Positions 36,305 to 45,691 are shown, counted from the first letter of the stretch. The stretch is DNA of 64,000 nucleotides from Marinobacter sp. (GCA_018402255.1 JAGYIS010000003.1:1-64000), one strand, 5' to 3'. Notes: generated by a model not told the origin, from the letters alone. Made by a program: numbers and translations.

Positions 36305-37077
36305 GTGGTAACCAATCACCGCCCGAACAGCAGGAAATGCCGCTGATCGAGCACTTGCTCGAGTTACGCAACCGGCTACTGAAAATGGTGCTGGCTGTCA
36401 TCGTCTGCTTCGCGTTCATCTACCCGTTTGCCAACGAACTCTACCTGTGGCTGTCCGAGCCATTGCGGGAATTATTGCCGGTCGGCCAGACCATGATTGC
36501 CACCGACATCACATCGCCGTTCTTTGCGCCGCTGAAACTGGCGCTGGTACTGGCGGTATTTGTAGCTATCCCGGTGATTCTCTATCAGCTCTGGAGCTTT
36601 ATAGCCCCAGGCCTGTACACCCACGAAAAGCGCCTGGCCTTTCCTCTGCTGTTCACCTCGGTCCTGCTGTTCTATGCCGGCGCTGCCTTCGCCTATTACG
36701 TGGTATTCCCGCTGGTGTTCGGCTTTTTCACCGCCATTGGGCCCGAAGGCATCGTCGAGTTGCCTGACATCAGCAGTTATCTCAACTTTGTTCTGAAGAT
36801 GTTCTTTGCCTTTGGCGTGGCCTTCGAGATTCCCATTGCCACCGTTTTGCTGATTCTGACCGGCGCCACAACGCCACAGGACCTGGCTGCCAAGCGTCCC
36901 TATGTGGTGGTGGGCTGCTTTATTGTCGGCATGCTGCTGACTCCGCCGGACATCATCTCCCAGACCCTGCTGGCGGTGCCCATGTGGATTCTGTTTGAGG
37001 TCGGCATCCTGTTTGGTCGGCTGGCTTATCGCCGGGCCGAAGAAGACAACGCTGAGGGCGAGTCCTCGTCCGGATGA
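36301..37077 (+). CDS. tatC: Sec-independent translocase subunit TatC
   Basis: The 258-residue protein has six membrane helices and the conserved N-terminal MPLIEHLLELRNRLL, DITSPFFAPLKLAL and PGLYTHEKR segments. TatC binds the twin-arginine signal. Its start overlaps tatB and its stop overlaps the rsmE start, so all are in one operon. Confidence 0.96.
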   Translation: MSGNQSPPEQQEMPLIEHLLELRNRLLKMVLAVIVCFAFIYPFANELYLWLSEPLRELLPVGQTMIATDITSPFFAPLKLALVLAVFVAIPVILYQLWSFIAPGLYTHEKRLAFPLLFTSVLLFYAGAAFAYYVVFPLVFGFFTAIGPEGIVELPDISSYLNFVLKMFFAFGVAFEIPIATVLLILTGATTPQDLAAKRPYVVVGCFIVGMLLTPPDIISQTLLAVPMWILFEVGILFGRLAYRRAEEDNAEGESSSG

Positions 37078-37793
37078 ATCAGGCCCTGTTGTTTGAGGAC
37101 GATTTTATCAGCGCAGACCGGGCCCTGCTCAGGGGCCGTCGGTTCGAACACCTGCAAGGCATCGTTAAAGCCAGCACCGGCGACTGGATTCCGGTTGGCC
37201 GGGTCAATGGCGCCATGGGCCAGGCCCAGATCATCCGGCTGACAGACAGCGAGGCAGAACTTCAGGTCACACTGGACCACCCGGCCCCGCCCGCGTTACC
37301 GCTCACCCTGATTCTGGCCATGCCTCGACCCAAGATGTTCCGCCGGGTGTTGCAGACCTGCGCCGCAATGGGCGTAAAGCAACTTTGGCTGATCAACAGT
37401 TACAAGGTCGAGAAAAGCTTCTGGCAGACCCCCTGGCTGGCAGAAGAAAGCCTACGTGAGAACCTGACACTGGGCCTGGAACAGGCCAAAGACACGGTGA
37501 TGCCGCAGGTGCATATCCGCAAGCTGTTCAAACCCTTCGTGGAAGACGAGCTGCCGGCACTGCTGACCGGTAAGCGCGCGCTGGTTGCGCACCCTGGCCG
37601 GGCACAGCCTTGTCCGACCCACCTGGAAGAACCGGCCGTACTCTGCATCGGTCCTGAAGGTGGGTTTACCGACTATGAGGTTGGCAAACTGGAAGAAGCC
37701 GGCTGCCAGGGCGTACATCTGGGCCCACGCATCCTGCGGGTGGAAACCGCCGTACCGGTGCTGGTCAGCCGACTGTTTGACGCCTGCCGCTAG
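37074..37793 (+). CDS. rsmE: 16S rRNA (uracil1498-N3)-methyltransferase
   Basis: The 239-residue protein has an N-terminal PUA-like domain (RGRRFEHLQGIVKA) and a C-terminal trefoil-knot SPOUT domain. The SAM site is IGPEGGFTDYEV and LGPRILRVETA. It methylates U1498 of 16S rRNA. It overlaps tatC by four bases and converges on the flavin hydroxylase gene. Confidence 0.93.
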   Translation: MNQALLFEDDFISADRALLRGRRFEHLQGIVKASTGDWIPVGRVNGAMGQAQIIRLTDSEAELQVTLDHPAPPALPLTLILAMPRPKMFRRVLQTCAAMGVKQLWLINSYKVEKSFWQTPWLAEESLRENLTLGLEQAKDTVMPQVHIRKLFKPFVEDELPALLTGKRALVAHPGRAQPCPTHLEEPAVLCIGPEGGFTDYEVGKLEEAGCQGVHLGPRILRVETAVPVLVSRLFDACR

Positions 37794-37812
37794 CGATTCC
37801 TTAACCCTCGGT

Positions 37813-39036
37813 CTACTCGTGGATACCCATCGCCTGGGCAGCAATCCGGTTTTTTACCGGAGCCAGTTGGTCCAGCCAGCGCATGCCGGTATTCCGCAAC
37901 CACCTTACCGGCAACTCATCGCGGCCAAACAGCTGCTTGAAACCCTCCATAGCCGCCATCATGGTGAGATTCTCACCTTTGCGACGACGCTGATATCGGG
38001 CCAGTACCAGGGCATCGTCTGGCGCAAGACCCAGCCTTTTGGCGCGTTCCAGCTCCTGCAGCAAGACTCGCACATCGCCATAGCCAAGGTTGGCACCCTG
38101 CCCGGCAAGCGGGTGAATGGTGTGGGCGGCATCACCCACCAGCACCAGACCATCCGCCACATAGTCCTTGGCATGGCGTTGGCGCAGAGGAAACGCAAAG
38201 CGCTTTGACACGGCCTCTACCTCGCCCAACTCCCTCTCTATGGCCATTTCCAGTTCACGGCGGAAGCTATCGGTATCCAGCGCCATCAGACGTCGGGCTT
38301 CCTGGGTATCCTGAGACCAGACGATGGAGCAGAAATGCTCGTCTCCGGTTTCGTTAGCCAGCGGCAAGAACGCCAGCGGACCGGTCAGGGAAAATCGCTG
38401 CCAGGCGGTGTAGCGGTGTGATTGCCGGGTGCGCACCGTGCAGACAATGGCCTGCTGATCATAGTCCCATTCCCGCGTTGGCAATCCTGCCCACTGACGC
38501 AGTCTGGACAGGGCGCCGTCTGCCCCCACCACAAGGCGCGCGTTCAAACGGCGACCATCGTCCAGCTCAACACCCTGGTCGTGTGCCCAGGATTTGACCC
38601 GAACACCGTCAATCACAGCAACCTCGCTGTCTGCCAGTTCCTCAAACAGGGCGCGAACCACGTTCCGGTTCTCAACGATGGTGCCCAGCGACCGGGCATG
38701 TAATTCTGCCGCGTCAAAATGAATGCGGCCCGTGCCATCGCCGTCCCACACTGTCATTTCACGATAACTGCAGTGCCGCGCCGCCTGTACTCGCGGCCAG
38801 GCACCCAGTTGCTCCAACAATCGCTGACTGGCCAGGGAGATGGCACTGACTCTCGGCTCAAAATCCTCAACGCCGGTTGCCGGTTGCGGTGGCACTAGTT
38901 GCGCGTCCACCGACGCACCTTCAACCAGGCCCACCCGCCAGCCTTGACGGGACAATCCCAGGGCCAGAGCAGAGCCAATCATGCCGCCGCCGACGATCAA
39001 CACGTCAAATGACAAGTCCTTGGAATCAGTGGTCAT
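37813..39036 (-). CDS. UbiH/UbiI/VisC-family FAD-dependent hydroxylase
   Basis: The 407-residue flavoprotein monooxygenase has the N-terminal FAD motif VLIVGGGMIGSALALGL, a middle VVGADGALSRLR (DG motif) and LVGDAAHTIHPLAGQGANLG near residue 300. It is the second hydroxylase after ubiH, in the pepP-ubiH-visC order seen in pseudomonads, so it is probably UbiI-like (C5 hydroxylation in ubiquinone synthesis). The start at ATG 39036 overlaps the ubiH stop by 11 bases; the longer upstream reading is unlikely. Confidence 0.85.
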   Translation of the reverse strand: MTTDSKDLSFDVLIVGGGMIGSALALGLSRQGWRVGLVEGASVDAQLVPPQPATGVEDFEPRVSAISLASQRLLEQLGAWPRVQAARHCSYREMTVWDGDGTGRIHFDAAELHARSLGTIVENRNVVRALFEELADSEVAVIDGVRVKSWAHDQGVELDDGRRLNARLVVGADGALSRLRQWAGLPTREWDYDQQAIVCTVRTRQSHRYTAWQRFSLTGPLAFLPLANETGDEHFCSIVWSQDTQEARRLMALDTDSFRRELEMAIERELGEVEAVSKRFAFPLRQRHAKDYVADGLVLVGDAAHTIHPLAGQGANLGYGDVRVLLQELERAKRLGLAPDDALVLARYQRRRKGENLTMMAAMEGFKQLFGRDELPVRWLRNTGMRWLDQLAPVKNRIAAQAMGIHE

Positions 39037-40312
39037 TCGGGGCAGCTTCCTCAACTGTTTTAACGGATGAAATCGCCGGTCTGCGGCCACCCACGCCCAT
39101 CGCTTTGCGGGCAAACCAGCGCTTGGCGCCCGGCACCAGATCCAACCCGATCAGGCCAGAGTCCCGGGCAACAGCCAGGGGCGGCAAGGATTGCCCGAAA
39201 ATACGTATCAGGGAATCCGAAAACTGCACGGTTTGCTGCCAGTCCTGCCGATGCAAACGCTGGTACTCACCGAGGATGGCAAGATCGCCGATCGGCGTGC
39301 CCTCGTTGACTGCCCGGCGGAACTGTTCCACCAGTGTCATCAAACCCCGCAGTGCAAGATTAAAGCCCTGGCCTGCAACCGGGTGCAAAGCATGCGCAGC
39401 GTTACCCACCAGCGCGACGCCGGGGCGCACAGACTCATTAACGGTGGTCAGCTTGAGCGGATAATGGTGGCACTCGCCAATACGAGTAAAGCGCCCCAGG
39501 CGCCAGCCGAATCGCGCCTGCAACTGCCGGCACCGGGCATCCTCTGGTAACGCCAGAATCTCTTCCAGCGCCGCATCAGACAGCGTCCACACCAGTGCCG
39601 ACTGGTTTTCCGGTCGCGCCGGCGAGCCATGAGGCAAAAGCGCCATGGGGCCAGACTCAGTAAAGCGTTCAAAGGCTGTGAACTGGTGACACTCGGCCGT
39701 GGAGACGTTGGCGATCAGGGCATTCTGGCCGTAGTCTTCGGTGCGGGTCACAAAGCCCAACTGTTCCCGCAGGCCCGAACGCCCGCCGTCAGCCACCACC
39801 AGGCAGCGGCCGGTCAGAGTATGCTCTTCGCCATTGTTGCGAATATCAACGCTGACACCACCCGGGATATTGGTCATGCCGATGACTTCGGCAGGGGCCT
39901 GCCAGCTGACATTGGTCGCCAGCAGTGCCCGCATCAGGCACAAACCCATCCAGCGGTTGTCTGCCACATATCCCAGGGCCTCTTGACCCTGATCGCCCGC
40001 GTTCAGGCGGGTCGCTCCAAAGCGGCCCCGGTCCGACACATGAATATGGTGAATAGGCGTGGCGTGCTCGGCGAGCGCCGACCACAGCCCAAGATCCTCA
40101 AAAACCAGTCGGGAGCCCCAGGCCAGTGCGGTTGAGCGCGCGTCGTAGCTAGGCTGATAGTCATCGGGTAAAGCCTCTGACGACAGCGGAAAACTTTCCA
40201 CCACCGTTACCCGAAGTTCTGGCACCACACGGGCTACAGCCAAAGCCAGGGTTGCTCCGGCCAGGCCGCCCCCGGCGATAATCAGGTCGGTATCGGTGCT
40301 AGGCTCAGTCAC
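39026..40312 (-). CDS. ubiH: 2-octaprenyl-6-methoxyphenol hydroxylase-like UbiH
   Basis: The 428-residue flavin monooxygenase has LIIAGGGLAGATLALAVA, VVADGGRSGLREQLG and VALVGNAAHALHPVAGQGF. The AHALHPVAGQGFNL form and position after pepP point to UbiH, which hydroxylates the ring at C1 in ubiquinone synthesis. It starts three bases after the pepP stop and overlaps the next hydroxylase. The operon runs YgfB-family, pepP, ubiH, ubiI-like. Confidence 0.88.
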   Translation of the reverse strand: MTEPSTDTDLIIAGGGLAGATLALAVARVVPELRVTVVESFPLSSEALPDDYQPSYDARSTALAWGSRLVFEDLGLWSALAEHATPIHHIHVSDRGRFGATRLNAGDQGQEALGYVADNRWMGLCLMRALLATNVSWQAPAEVIGMTNIPGGVSVDIRNNGEEHTLTGRCLVVADGGRSGLREQLGFVTRTEDYGQNALIANVSTAECHQFTAFERFTESGPMALLPHGSPARPENQSALVWTLSDAALEEILALPEDARCRQLQARFGWRLGRFTRIGECHHYPLKLTTVNESVRPGVALVGNAAHALHPVAGQGFNLALRGLMTLVEQFRRAVNEGTPIGDLAILGEYQRLHRQDWQQTVQFSDSLIRIFGQSLPPLAVARDSGLIGLDLVPGAKRWFARKAMGVGGRRPAISSVKTVEEAAPNDH

Positions 40313-40315
40313 GGG

Positions 40316-41635
40316 TCAGTCCGCCATCAACGATTCAATTTCAGCGACGGTTTTCGGCACATCGTCGGTCAGCACGCGGCAGCCATCTTTGGTCACCACC
40401 ACATCGTCTTCAATGCGGATACCGATACCACGCCACCGCTCATCCACATTGCTGTTATCCGGCGCAATGTAGAGCCCCGGCTCCACCGTCAAGGCCATGC
40501 CAGGCTCGAGCTGACGCCACGCATCACCCACCTTGTAATCCCCAACATCGTGTACATCCAGACCTAGCCAATGCCCGGTGCGATGCATAAAGAACGGCTT
40601 GTAAGCCTCGTTGGCGATGGCGTCTTCCAGGGTGCCAGAGAGCAGGCCAAGATCAATCAGCCCCTGGGTGAGCACTTTCAGGGCCGCCTCATGGGGATGA
40701 TTCCAGTGGTTACCGGGACGCACAGCGTCAATCGCCGCGTACTGGGCCGCCAGTACCACTTCGTAAAGGGCTTTCTGCTCCGGACTGAACTTGCCGCTGA
40801 CCGGGAACGTACGCGTAATGTCAGAGGCGTAGCACTCCAGCTCGCAACCGGCGTCGATCAACACCAGATCGCCATCTTTCAGCGGTGCGGCATTTTCGAT
40901 GTAATGCAAAATGCAGCCATTGGCACCGCCACCCACGATGGACGGGTAGGCCGTGGAACGTGCACCGTGCCCCATAAAGGTATGGATCAGCTCGGCTTCC
41001 AGGTTATATTCATGGCCGCCACGACGGGCCCGCTTCATGGCGTTGCAATGGGCCTCGGCACTGATCTGCCCGGCCTTCGCCATCACCTTCACCTCAGCCG
41101 CGCTCTTGTACAGGCGCATGTCGTGCAGCAGGTGCTCCAGGGCGACAAACTCTCCGGGAGGGTGCGCGCCTGCGCGCACCTTGCTGCGTATCACCTTGAC
41201 CCAGTCCATCACCTGATTATCGAAGGCATGGTCTTTGCCAAGCGGATAATAAACCCGACTGCGCCCTTCAATCATGCCGGGCAGAATGTCGTCGATGTCG
41301 GCAATCGGAAAGGCATCGTCCAGGCCATAGCGTTCGATGGCACCCTCAGGCCCGGCCAGGAATCCATCCCAGAGCTCCTTTTCCGGGTTCCGTTCCTTGC
41401 AGAATAGTACGGACTCTCCGTGCTCACGTCCGGGAATCAGCACCAACACGGCTTCTGGCTCACCAAAGCCGGTCAGATACTGAAAATCACTGTCCTGGCG
41501 GAACGGATGCAGCACATCACGGTTTCTGACCCGTTCAGGGGCGGCCGGCACAATCGCAATGCTGTCTGCCGCCATGCGATCCATCAGCTTGCGCCGGCGC
41601 TCGGCGAATTCTTTCATGGGAATCATTGAGGCCAT
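40316..41635 (-). CDS. pepP: Xaa-Pro aminopeptidase PepP
   Basis: The 439-residue protein is aminopeptidase P. The N-terminal creatinase-like domain is followed by a pita-bread metallopeptidase domain. Metal ligands are visible in LIDAGCELECYASDITRTF (two Asp), GHWLGLDVHDVG (His) and the Glu of TVEPGLY and RIEDDV. It removes N-terminal residues before proline. GGAGATCTC precedes ATG 41635. It lies between the YgfB-family gene and ubiH. Confidence 0.95.
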   Translation of the reverse strand: MASMIPMKEFAERRRKLMDRMAADSIAIVPAAPERVRNRDVLHPFRQDSDFQYLTGFGEPEAVLVLIPGREHGESVLFCKERNPEKELWDGFLAGPEGAIERYGLDDAFPIADIDDILPGMIEGRSRVYYPLGKDHAFDNQVMDWVKVIRSKVRAGAHPPGEFVALEHLLHDMRLYKSAAEVKVMAKAGQISAEAHCNAMKRARRGGHEYNLEAELIHTFMGHGARSTAYPSIVGGGANGCILHYIENAAPLKDGDLVLIDAGCELECYASDITRTFPVSGKFSPEQKALYEVVLAAQYAAIDAVRPGNHWNHPHEAALKVLTQGLIDLGLLSGTLEDAIANEAYKPFFMHRTGHWLGLDVHDVGDYKVGDAWRQLEPGMALTVEPGLYIAPDNSNVDERWRGIGIRIEDDVVVTKDGCRVLTDDVPKTVAEIESLMAD

Positions 41636-41647
41636 GAGATCTCCAGA

Positions 41648-42247
41648 TTAGTGCAGTGTCGGCGCGCCACTGGCCGGTTTTTCCGGTTCATTAAATTCGG
41701 TAAACACCGCCAGCGCACCCAGACGGACGTATTCGGTAATTTCCAACAACTGTTGTTCACTTTCTTCATCGGAATTTTCGTCTTCCGATAACTGGCTGAT
41801 TGCGACCATGTCCTCGATCAGCTCGCGTATTTCGTCCGGTGCCTGGCCCAGGGCCTCACCCGCGGCCAGCGCCATACCTTCCAGAAAACCGCGCACCCAG
41901 GCGATCAGTGCTTCCAGGCGTTGTTCGATGGCGTAGTCATCATCTGGCAGCAAGGGTTGAAAACTGAGGTCCGAAGACTGCAGCTGCGCCAGCACGCGGT
42001 CGTAGGCATCATTCATGAACGGCGCCAGGTCGCCGGACTCAGTCATCGCCTGTTCAGCCAGCCCCATCTGTTCGCAGACCATCCCAAGCCATTCGTTCTC
42101 CTGAATACGAGAACCGGCGGCAAGCCGACCACAGAGCACGCCGTGCAGCTCAGAGGGATGACTGAAGGCTTTATGAATCGTATAAACATTGGCCCAGCGC
42201 TCGAACTCGGCAGCGCGGGCGGCACCAGTGGTGTCGGTATCAGACAT
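41648..42247 (-). CDS. UPF0149 (YgfB) family protein
   Basis: The 199-residue acidic, helical protein has the UPF0149 features SELHGVLCGRLAAG, LLPDDDYAIEQRLEALIAWVRGFLEG and a C-terminal EYVRLGALAVFTEF. YgfB homologues lie upstream of pepP-ubiH in many gammaproteobacteria; in Pseudomonas aeruginosa YgfB affects regulation of AmpC through AlpA. It is first in this operon, 12 bases before pepP. Confidence 0.9.
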   Translation of the reverse strand: MSDTDTTGAARAAEFERWANVYTIHKAFSHPSELHGVLCGRLAAGSRIQENEWLGMVCEQMGLAEQAMTESGDLAPFMNDAYDRVLAQLQSSDLSFQPLLPDDDYAIEQRLEALIAWVRGFLEGMALAAGEALGQAPDEIRELIEDMVAISQLSEDENSDEESEQQLLEITEYVRLGALAVFTEFNEPEKPASGAPTLH

Positions 42248-42399
42248 GAAACCGTGTGTTCCTGTGTCGGGGGAGCAGCCAGGCTATCGGCCGGGGCGCT
42301 CCGCATACATGTTGGCGAGCCTCTATCCTAGCATTCCGGCACGCTTGTGGCACTTGCCGGCACACGGCGGGCTTGCTTTTATTCCGCCAAAAATTAAAA

Positions 42400-42411
42400 A
42401 TGTTATAACAT
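42400..42411. promoter_or_regulatory. Zur-box-like palindrome ATGTTATAACAT
   Basis: A perfect 12-bp palindrome in an AT-rich patch matches the core of gammaproteobacterial Zur boxes (TGTTATA...TATAACA type). It is 27-38 bases before the His-rich DUF2796 gene. Zur would repress when zinc is sufficient. Confidence 0.65.
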
Positions 42412-42437
42412 ATCAAAAACAGCCGGAGGTATTTGAC

Positions 42438-43031
42438 ATGCTCACTCTGAACGCCCCCATTCGCACGCTCTCTTTAGTGCTGGCATCAAGCCTTGCCGCC
42501 ACGCCGTCTCTGGCATCAGACAACCCTTCCGCACACCAGCATGGCCACGCCGATCTACAGATTGCGGTGGATAACGAGCGGATTGATCTTTTGCTGCTGT
42601 CGCCGGCTTACAACCTGGTTGGCTTCGAACACAAACCAAAGACCGATGAGCAGCGCCAGCGGGTGCAGGCTGTAGAGAGCTGGTCCGCAGAGACGCCGCT
42701 GATCAACACCCTGGCTGGAGCCTGCACCATCAACTCCACCGCCCTGAACACCAGCTGGGGCGACAACGATGACCACGAGCATCACCACGGCCACAACCAC
42801 GATCATGGGCACCATCACGCCGAAGAGACCGCATCGGGCTCCGCTCATACCGATCTGGAAATTACCCAGTCGCTGAGTTGCCCGGGCCTGTCTGCAAACA
42901 CCCAGCTGGAAACTACTTTGATGACGCAATTTCCCGAAATGGAATATCTGAATGTGCAGTGGGTTGGCCCGCAAGGCCAGGGCGCCGTTCGCTTGACGCC
43001 CGCCCAGGCGAGGTTTCAGCTAAACCGTTGA
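42438..43031 (+). CDS. DUF2796 periplasmic His-rich protein, probable zinc binder
   Basis: The 197-residue protein has a signal peptide (to about residue 26, SLAATPSLA) and HQHGHADLQIA at the mature N-terminus. A central histidine cluster (DDHEHHHGHNHDHGHHH) is followed by a second conserved half. DUF2796 members are found in zinc-starvation regulons with an ABC transporter and DUF3299, as here. The His cluster suggests periplasmic zinc binding. GGAGG precedes ATG 42438, and the Zur-like site lies just upstream. It converges on the inverted DUF3299 gene. Confidence 0.82.
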   Translation: MLTLNAPIRTLSLVLASSLAATPSLASDNPSAHQHGHADLQIAVDNERIDLLLLSPAYNLVGFEHKPKTDEQRQRVQAVESWSAETPLINTLAGACTINSTALNTSWGDNDDHEHHHGHNHDHGHHHAEETASGSAHTDLEITQSLSCPGLSANTQLETTLMTQFPEMEYLNVQWVGPQGQGAVRLTPAQARFQLNR

Positions 43032-43033
43032 GA

Positions 43034-43552
43034 TTACTCGCTGTAAGGTTTGACCGATGCCGCAGCCATTGAATAGGACGAAGTGCCGAGTTCGGTCTCG
43101 GTGCGATCAATCACCAGCTTGCCCTCGATCCAGACCGGGTCATAGAGGGCCTGCAGGGTAAAGCCCTCGCTGGCTTTGACGTGGATAATCTGATTGGGCG
43201 GTGGCGGCGGTACGTGAATGCAGGCGCCATAATAAGGCACCAGGAAAAACTCGAGGATGCGCATGTCGTCGGTCACTTTCAGCGGCACCACAAAGCCGGG
43301 TATCCGGCCATCGACATCACCCATTTCCGGCACCACCCGCCCGGTCATAATTTCGTCCGGCAACAGTGCCGGACCCTCTCCGTCATGCTCGATTTCAGGC
43401 ATACTCTCGAGCAGAGCCAGGTCTTCAGCTGGCATCAGCTCAAGCCAGTCGATTTCCCGGGTTTCTGAGTGGACGGCTGATGAAACCATCAGCAGCAAAA
43501 GCGGTCCAAGCCCCGCCATCCATTTCCGGAATCTCAAGGTAACAAACATCAA
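43034..43552 (-). CDS. DUF3299 exported protein
   Basis: The 172-residue protein has an N-terminal signal (LLLLMVSSAVHS) and the DUF3299 segments IDWLELMPAEDLALL, GFVVPLKV, YYGACIHVPPPPPNQIIHV. The CIHVPPP motif is typical. DUF3299 proteins accompany DUF2796 and an ABC transporter in zinc-limitation clusters; function unknown. In this window it is on the opposite strand, between the other members, so the group has been rearranged. It is divergent from the ATPase gene across 66 bases containing the palindrome CCCCATGGGG (43561-43570). Confidence 0.82.
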   Translation of the reverse strand: MMFVTLRFRKWMAGLGPLLLLMVSSAVHSETREIDWLELMPAEDLALLESMPEIEHDGEGPALLPDEIMTGRVVPEMGDVDGRIPGFVVPLKVTDDMRILEFFLVPYYGACIHVPPPPPNQIIHVKASEGFTLQALYDPVWIEGKLVIDRTETELGTSSYSMAAASVKPYSE

Positions 43553-43618
43553 ACACCACTCCCCATGGGGTCAACCGTGCAACGGACGCCATCATACAAC
43601 GACTAAGACTATACGGAT

Positions 43619-44332
43619 ATGAGCACCGAGACAGAACAAATCCAGGCCAGTTCCATTACACCTGCGTCAGCCATCACAACCCGCCAACTCCGATTCTGCT
43701 GGCCAGGCCAGGCCAGTGCACCATTGTTCCCGGATATCGAGCTGGCCCGGGGTGAACATTTGTTCCTGCACGGCCCAAGCGGCACCGGCAAGAGCACGCT
43801 GCTTGGTCTTCTTGCCGGCATGCTGACACCGGATTCCGGCACCGTTGAATTGCTGGGACAACCCCTGAACGGCATGCGATCCGGGGCCAGGGACCGCTTT
43901 CGCGCTAATCACATGGGCGTTATTTTTCAGCAGTTCAACCTGGTTCCCTACCTGAGCGCACTGGCCAACGTGACCCTGCCCTGCCGACTGTCGTCTCTGC
44001 GCCGGGCGCGCACCGAACCCAATCCGGACACCGCCGCGATGGCCTTACTGGAACACCTGGCCGTCCCCGAAAGCCATTGGCAGCGCAGCGTTACCGAGCT
44101 CTCCATAGGTCAACAACAGCGAGTGGCCGCCGCCCGGGCACTGATGGGCGCACCAGAAATCATCCTGGCCGACGAACCAACCTCCGCACTGGACGCGGAT
44201 AACCGGGACCGCTTTCTCGACTTGCTGCTGACGCTCGCCGAACAAAGTCGATGTTCCGTGATTTTTGTCAGCCATGACCGGGCCCTGGCCAGCCACTTTC
44301 ATCATCAACTGGCGCTCGGAGGTGACGCATGA
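43619..44332 (+). CDS. ABC transporter ATP-binding protein (LolD/MacB-like)
   Basis: The 237-residue ATPase is complete: Walker A GPSGTGKST, Q-loop IFQQFNLVPYL, signature LSIGQQQRVAAARAL, Walker B IILADEPTSALD and the H-loop FVSHD. The sequence is of the type paired with FtsX-like permeases. It overlaps the permease gene (ATGA). With DUF2796 and DUF3299 it is probably expressed under zinc limitation. The transported substrate is unknown; mechanotransmission rather than transport is possible, as in LolCDE/MacB relatives. Confidence 0.88.
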   Translation: MSTETEQIQASSITPASAITTRQLRFCWPGQASAPLFPDIELARGEHLFLHGPSGTGKSTLLGLLAGMLTPDSGTVELLGQPLNGMRSGARDRFRANHMGVIFQQFNLVPYLSALANVTLPCRLSSLRRARTEPNPDTAAMALLEHLAVPESHWQRSVTELSIGQQQRVAAARALMGAPEIILADEPTSALDADNRDRFLDLLLTLAEQSRCSVIFVSHDRALASHFHHQLALGGDA

Positions 44333-45606
44333 GCAAGGTTCGTCTGGCACTATCCCTGGCTACCGCCAGCCTCTGGTATCGCCGGAAAGTGCTGGCTCTG
44401 GTTTGCCTGACGCTGACACTGAGCGTGACGTTACTGCTCGGCATTCAGTACCTGCGCACCGAAATCCGACAATCCTTCACCAGCACCATCAGCGGCACCG
44501 ACTTGATTGTTGGCGCTCGCAGCGGCCAGCTCAATCTTTTGATGTACACGGTGTTCCACATTGGCGACGCCACCAACAACATCCGTTGGTCAACGTTTCA
44601 GGCGATGGAGCAGGACAGCCGGATTGACTGGTTGATTCCCATCTCGCTGGGCGACAGTTACCGGGGCTTCCGGGTAGTGAGCACTAACGATCAGTTCTTC
44701 AAGCGCTTCCAGTACGGTAACGATCAAGCCCTTGAGCTGTCACGGGGCGAGTGGTTTGATGACCTGTTCGACGTGGTCCTGGGCGCCGGCGTGGCCCGGC
44801 AAATGAACCACCAGATCGACGATGAAGTCGTGCTGTCCCACGGCGGGGGCCGCACCAGTTTTGCCAATCACACCGACCTGCCCTTCCGTGTGTCTGGCAT
44901 ACTTTCGCCGACCGGAACGCCGGTAGACCAGGCTGTGTATATCAGCCTGGAGGCTATGGAGGCTATTCACGTGGGCTGGGAATCCGGCGTTGGCATCCCC
45001 GGCCGGACCCTGTCACTGGAGCGCGCCAGGGCACGGGACTACACGCCCAACTCGATTACCGCAGCATTTGTCGGCCTAAGTCAGCCCATCCTGACCTTCC
45101 AGGTACAACGCCAGCTCAACCAATCCAGCCAAGAGCCCTTATCAGCCATCCTGCCAGGCGTCGCACTGAGCGAACTGTGGCGGCTGATGGGCCAGTTTGA
45201 AAGAGCCTTGCTGGCCATCAGCGCGTTTGTCGTGATCACCAGCTTGATTGGCTTGATCGCGGTACTCCTTACCCTGCAGGCCCAGCGCCAACGGGAGATC
45301 GCCATTCTGAGGGCAGCCGGCGCATCGCCACTGTTGATCGCTTCACTCTACAGCTTTGAGTGTGTGGCCCTGGCCCTCGCCGCCTGCGTGTTCGCGCTGA
45401 CCCTGGGCGGAAGTGCCATTTACGGCCTGAGCCCCTGGTTGCTGGAACAGTACGGCATTCAGATCAGCCTGCGCGCCCTGAACCGACAAGAATGGCTGCT
45501 GCTCGGTGCGATCCCGGTCGCCGCCTTGACGGTATCGCTGCTGCCCGCCATCACCACCTGGTGGCGAAGCCGAAAGCTGGGTTTTGGTGCTGCCGGCGAT
45601 GGCTGA
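44329..45606 (+). CDS. ABC transporter permease, FtsX/MacB type
   Basis: The 425-residue protein has one N-terminal membrane helix (about residues 22-40) and a periplasmic domain of about 240 residues (MacB_PCD-like, GTDLIVGARSGQLNLL). Three C-terminal helices follow from about 295 onward, with QRQREIAILRAAGASP in the coupling loop. This is the FtsX/LolC plan. It partners the preceding ATPase. Confidence 0.87.
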   Translation: MSKVRLALSLATASLWYRRKVLALVCLTLTLSVTLLLGIQYLRTEIRQSFTSTISGTDLIVGARSGQLNLLMYTVFHIGDATNNIRWSTFQAMEQDSRIDWLIPISLGDSYRGFRVVSTNDQFFKRFQYGNDQALELSRGEWFDDLFDVVLGAGVARQMNHQIDDEVVLSHGGGRTSFANHTDLPFRVSGILSPTGTPVDQAVYISLEAMEAIHVGWESGVGIPGRTLSLERARARDYTPNSITAAFVGLSQPILTFQVQRQLNQSSQEPLSAILPGVALSELWRLMGQFERALLAISAFVVITSLIGLIAVLLTLQAQRQREIAILRAAGASPLLIASLYSFECVALALAACVFALTLGGSAIYGLSPWLLEQYGIQISLRALNRQEWLLLGAIPVAALTVSLLPAITTWWRSRKLGFGAAGDG

Positions 45607-45619
45607 TTGACGCTCAAAG

Positions 45620-45643
45620 GTGATATGCATCACGGCATATCAC
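45620..45643. repeat. Inverted repeat after the permease gene
   Basis: Nine-base arms GTGATATGC and GCATATCAC enclose ATCACG. There is no T-run. It lies 14 bases past the permease stop and 20 bases before the promoter at 45663, so it could be a hairpin at an mRNA 3' end or an operator for the ZapB-like/zapA unit. Confidence 0.5.
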
Positions 45644-45662
45644 GCCATGACAAGGCGTTAAA

Positions 45663-45691
45663 TTGACCGGTCCTGCATCGGCACTTATAGT
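45663..45691 (+). promoter_or_regulatory. Sigma70-type promoter of the ZapB-like/zapA unit
   Basis: TTGACC and TATAGT are separated by exactly 17 bases and lie about 35 bases before the ATG at 45726. Confidence 0.6.
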
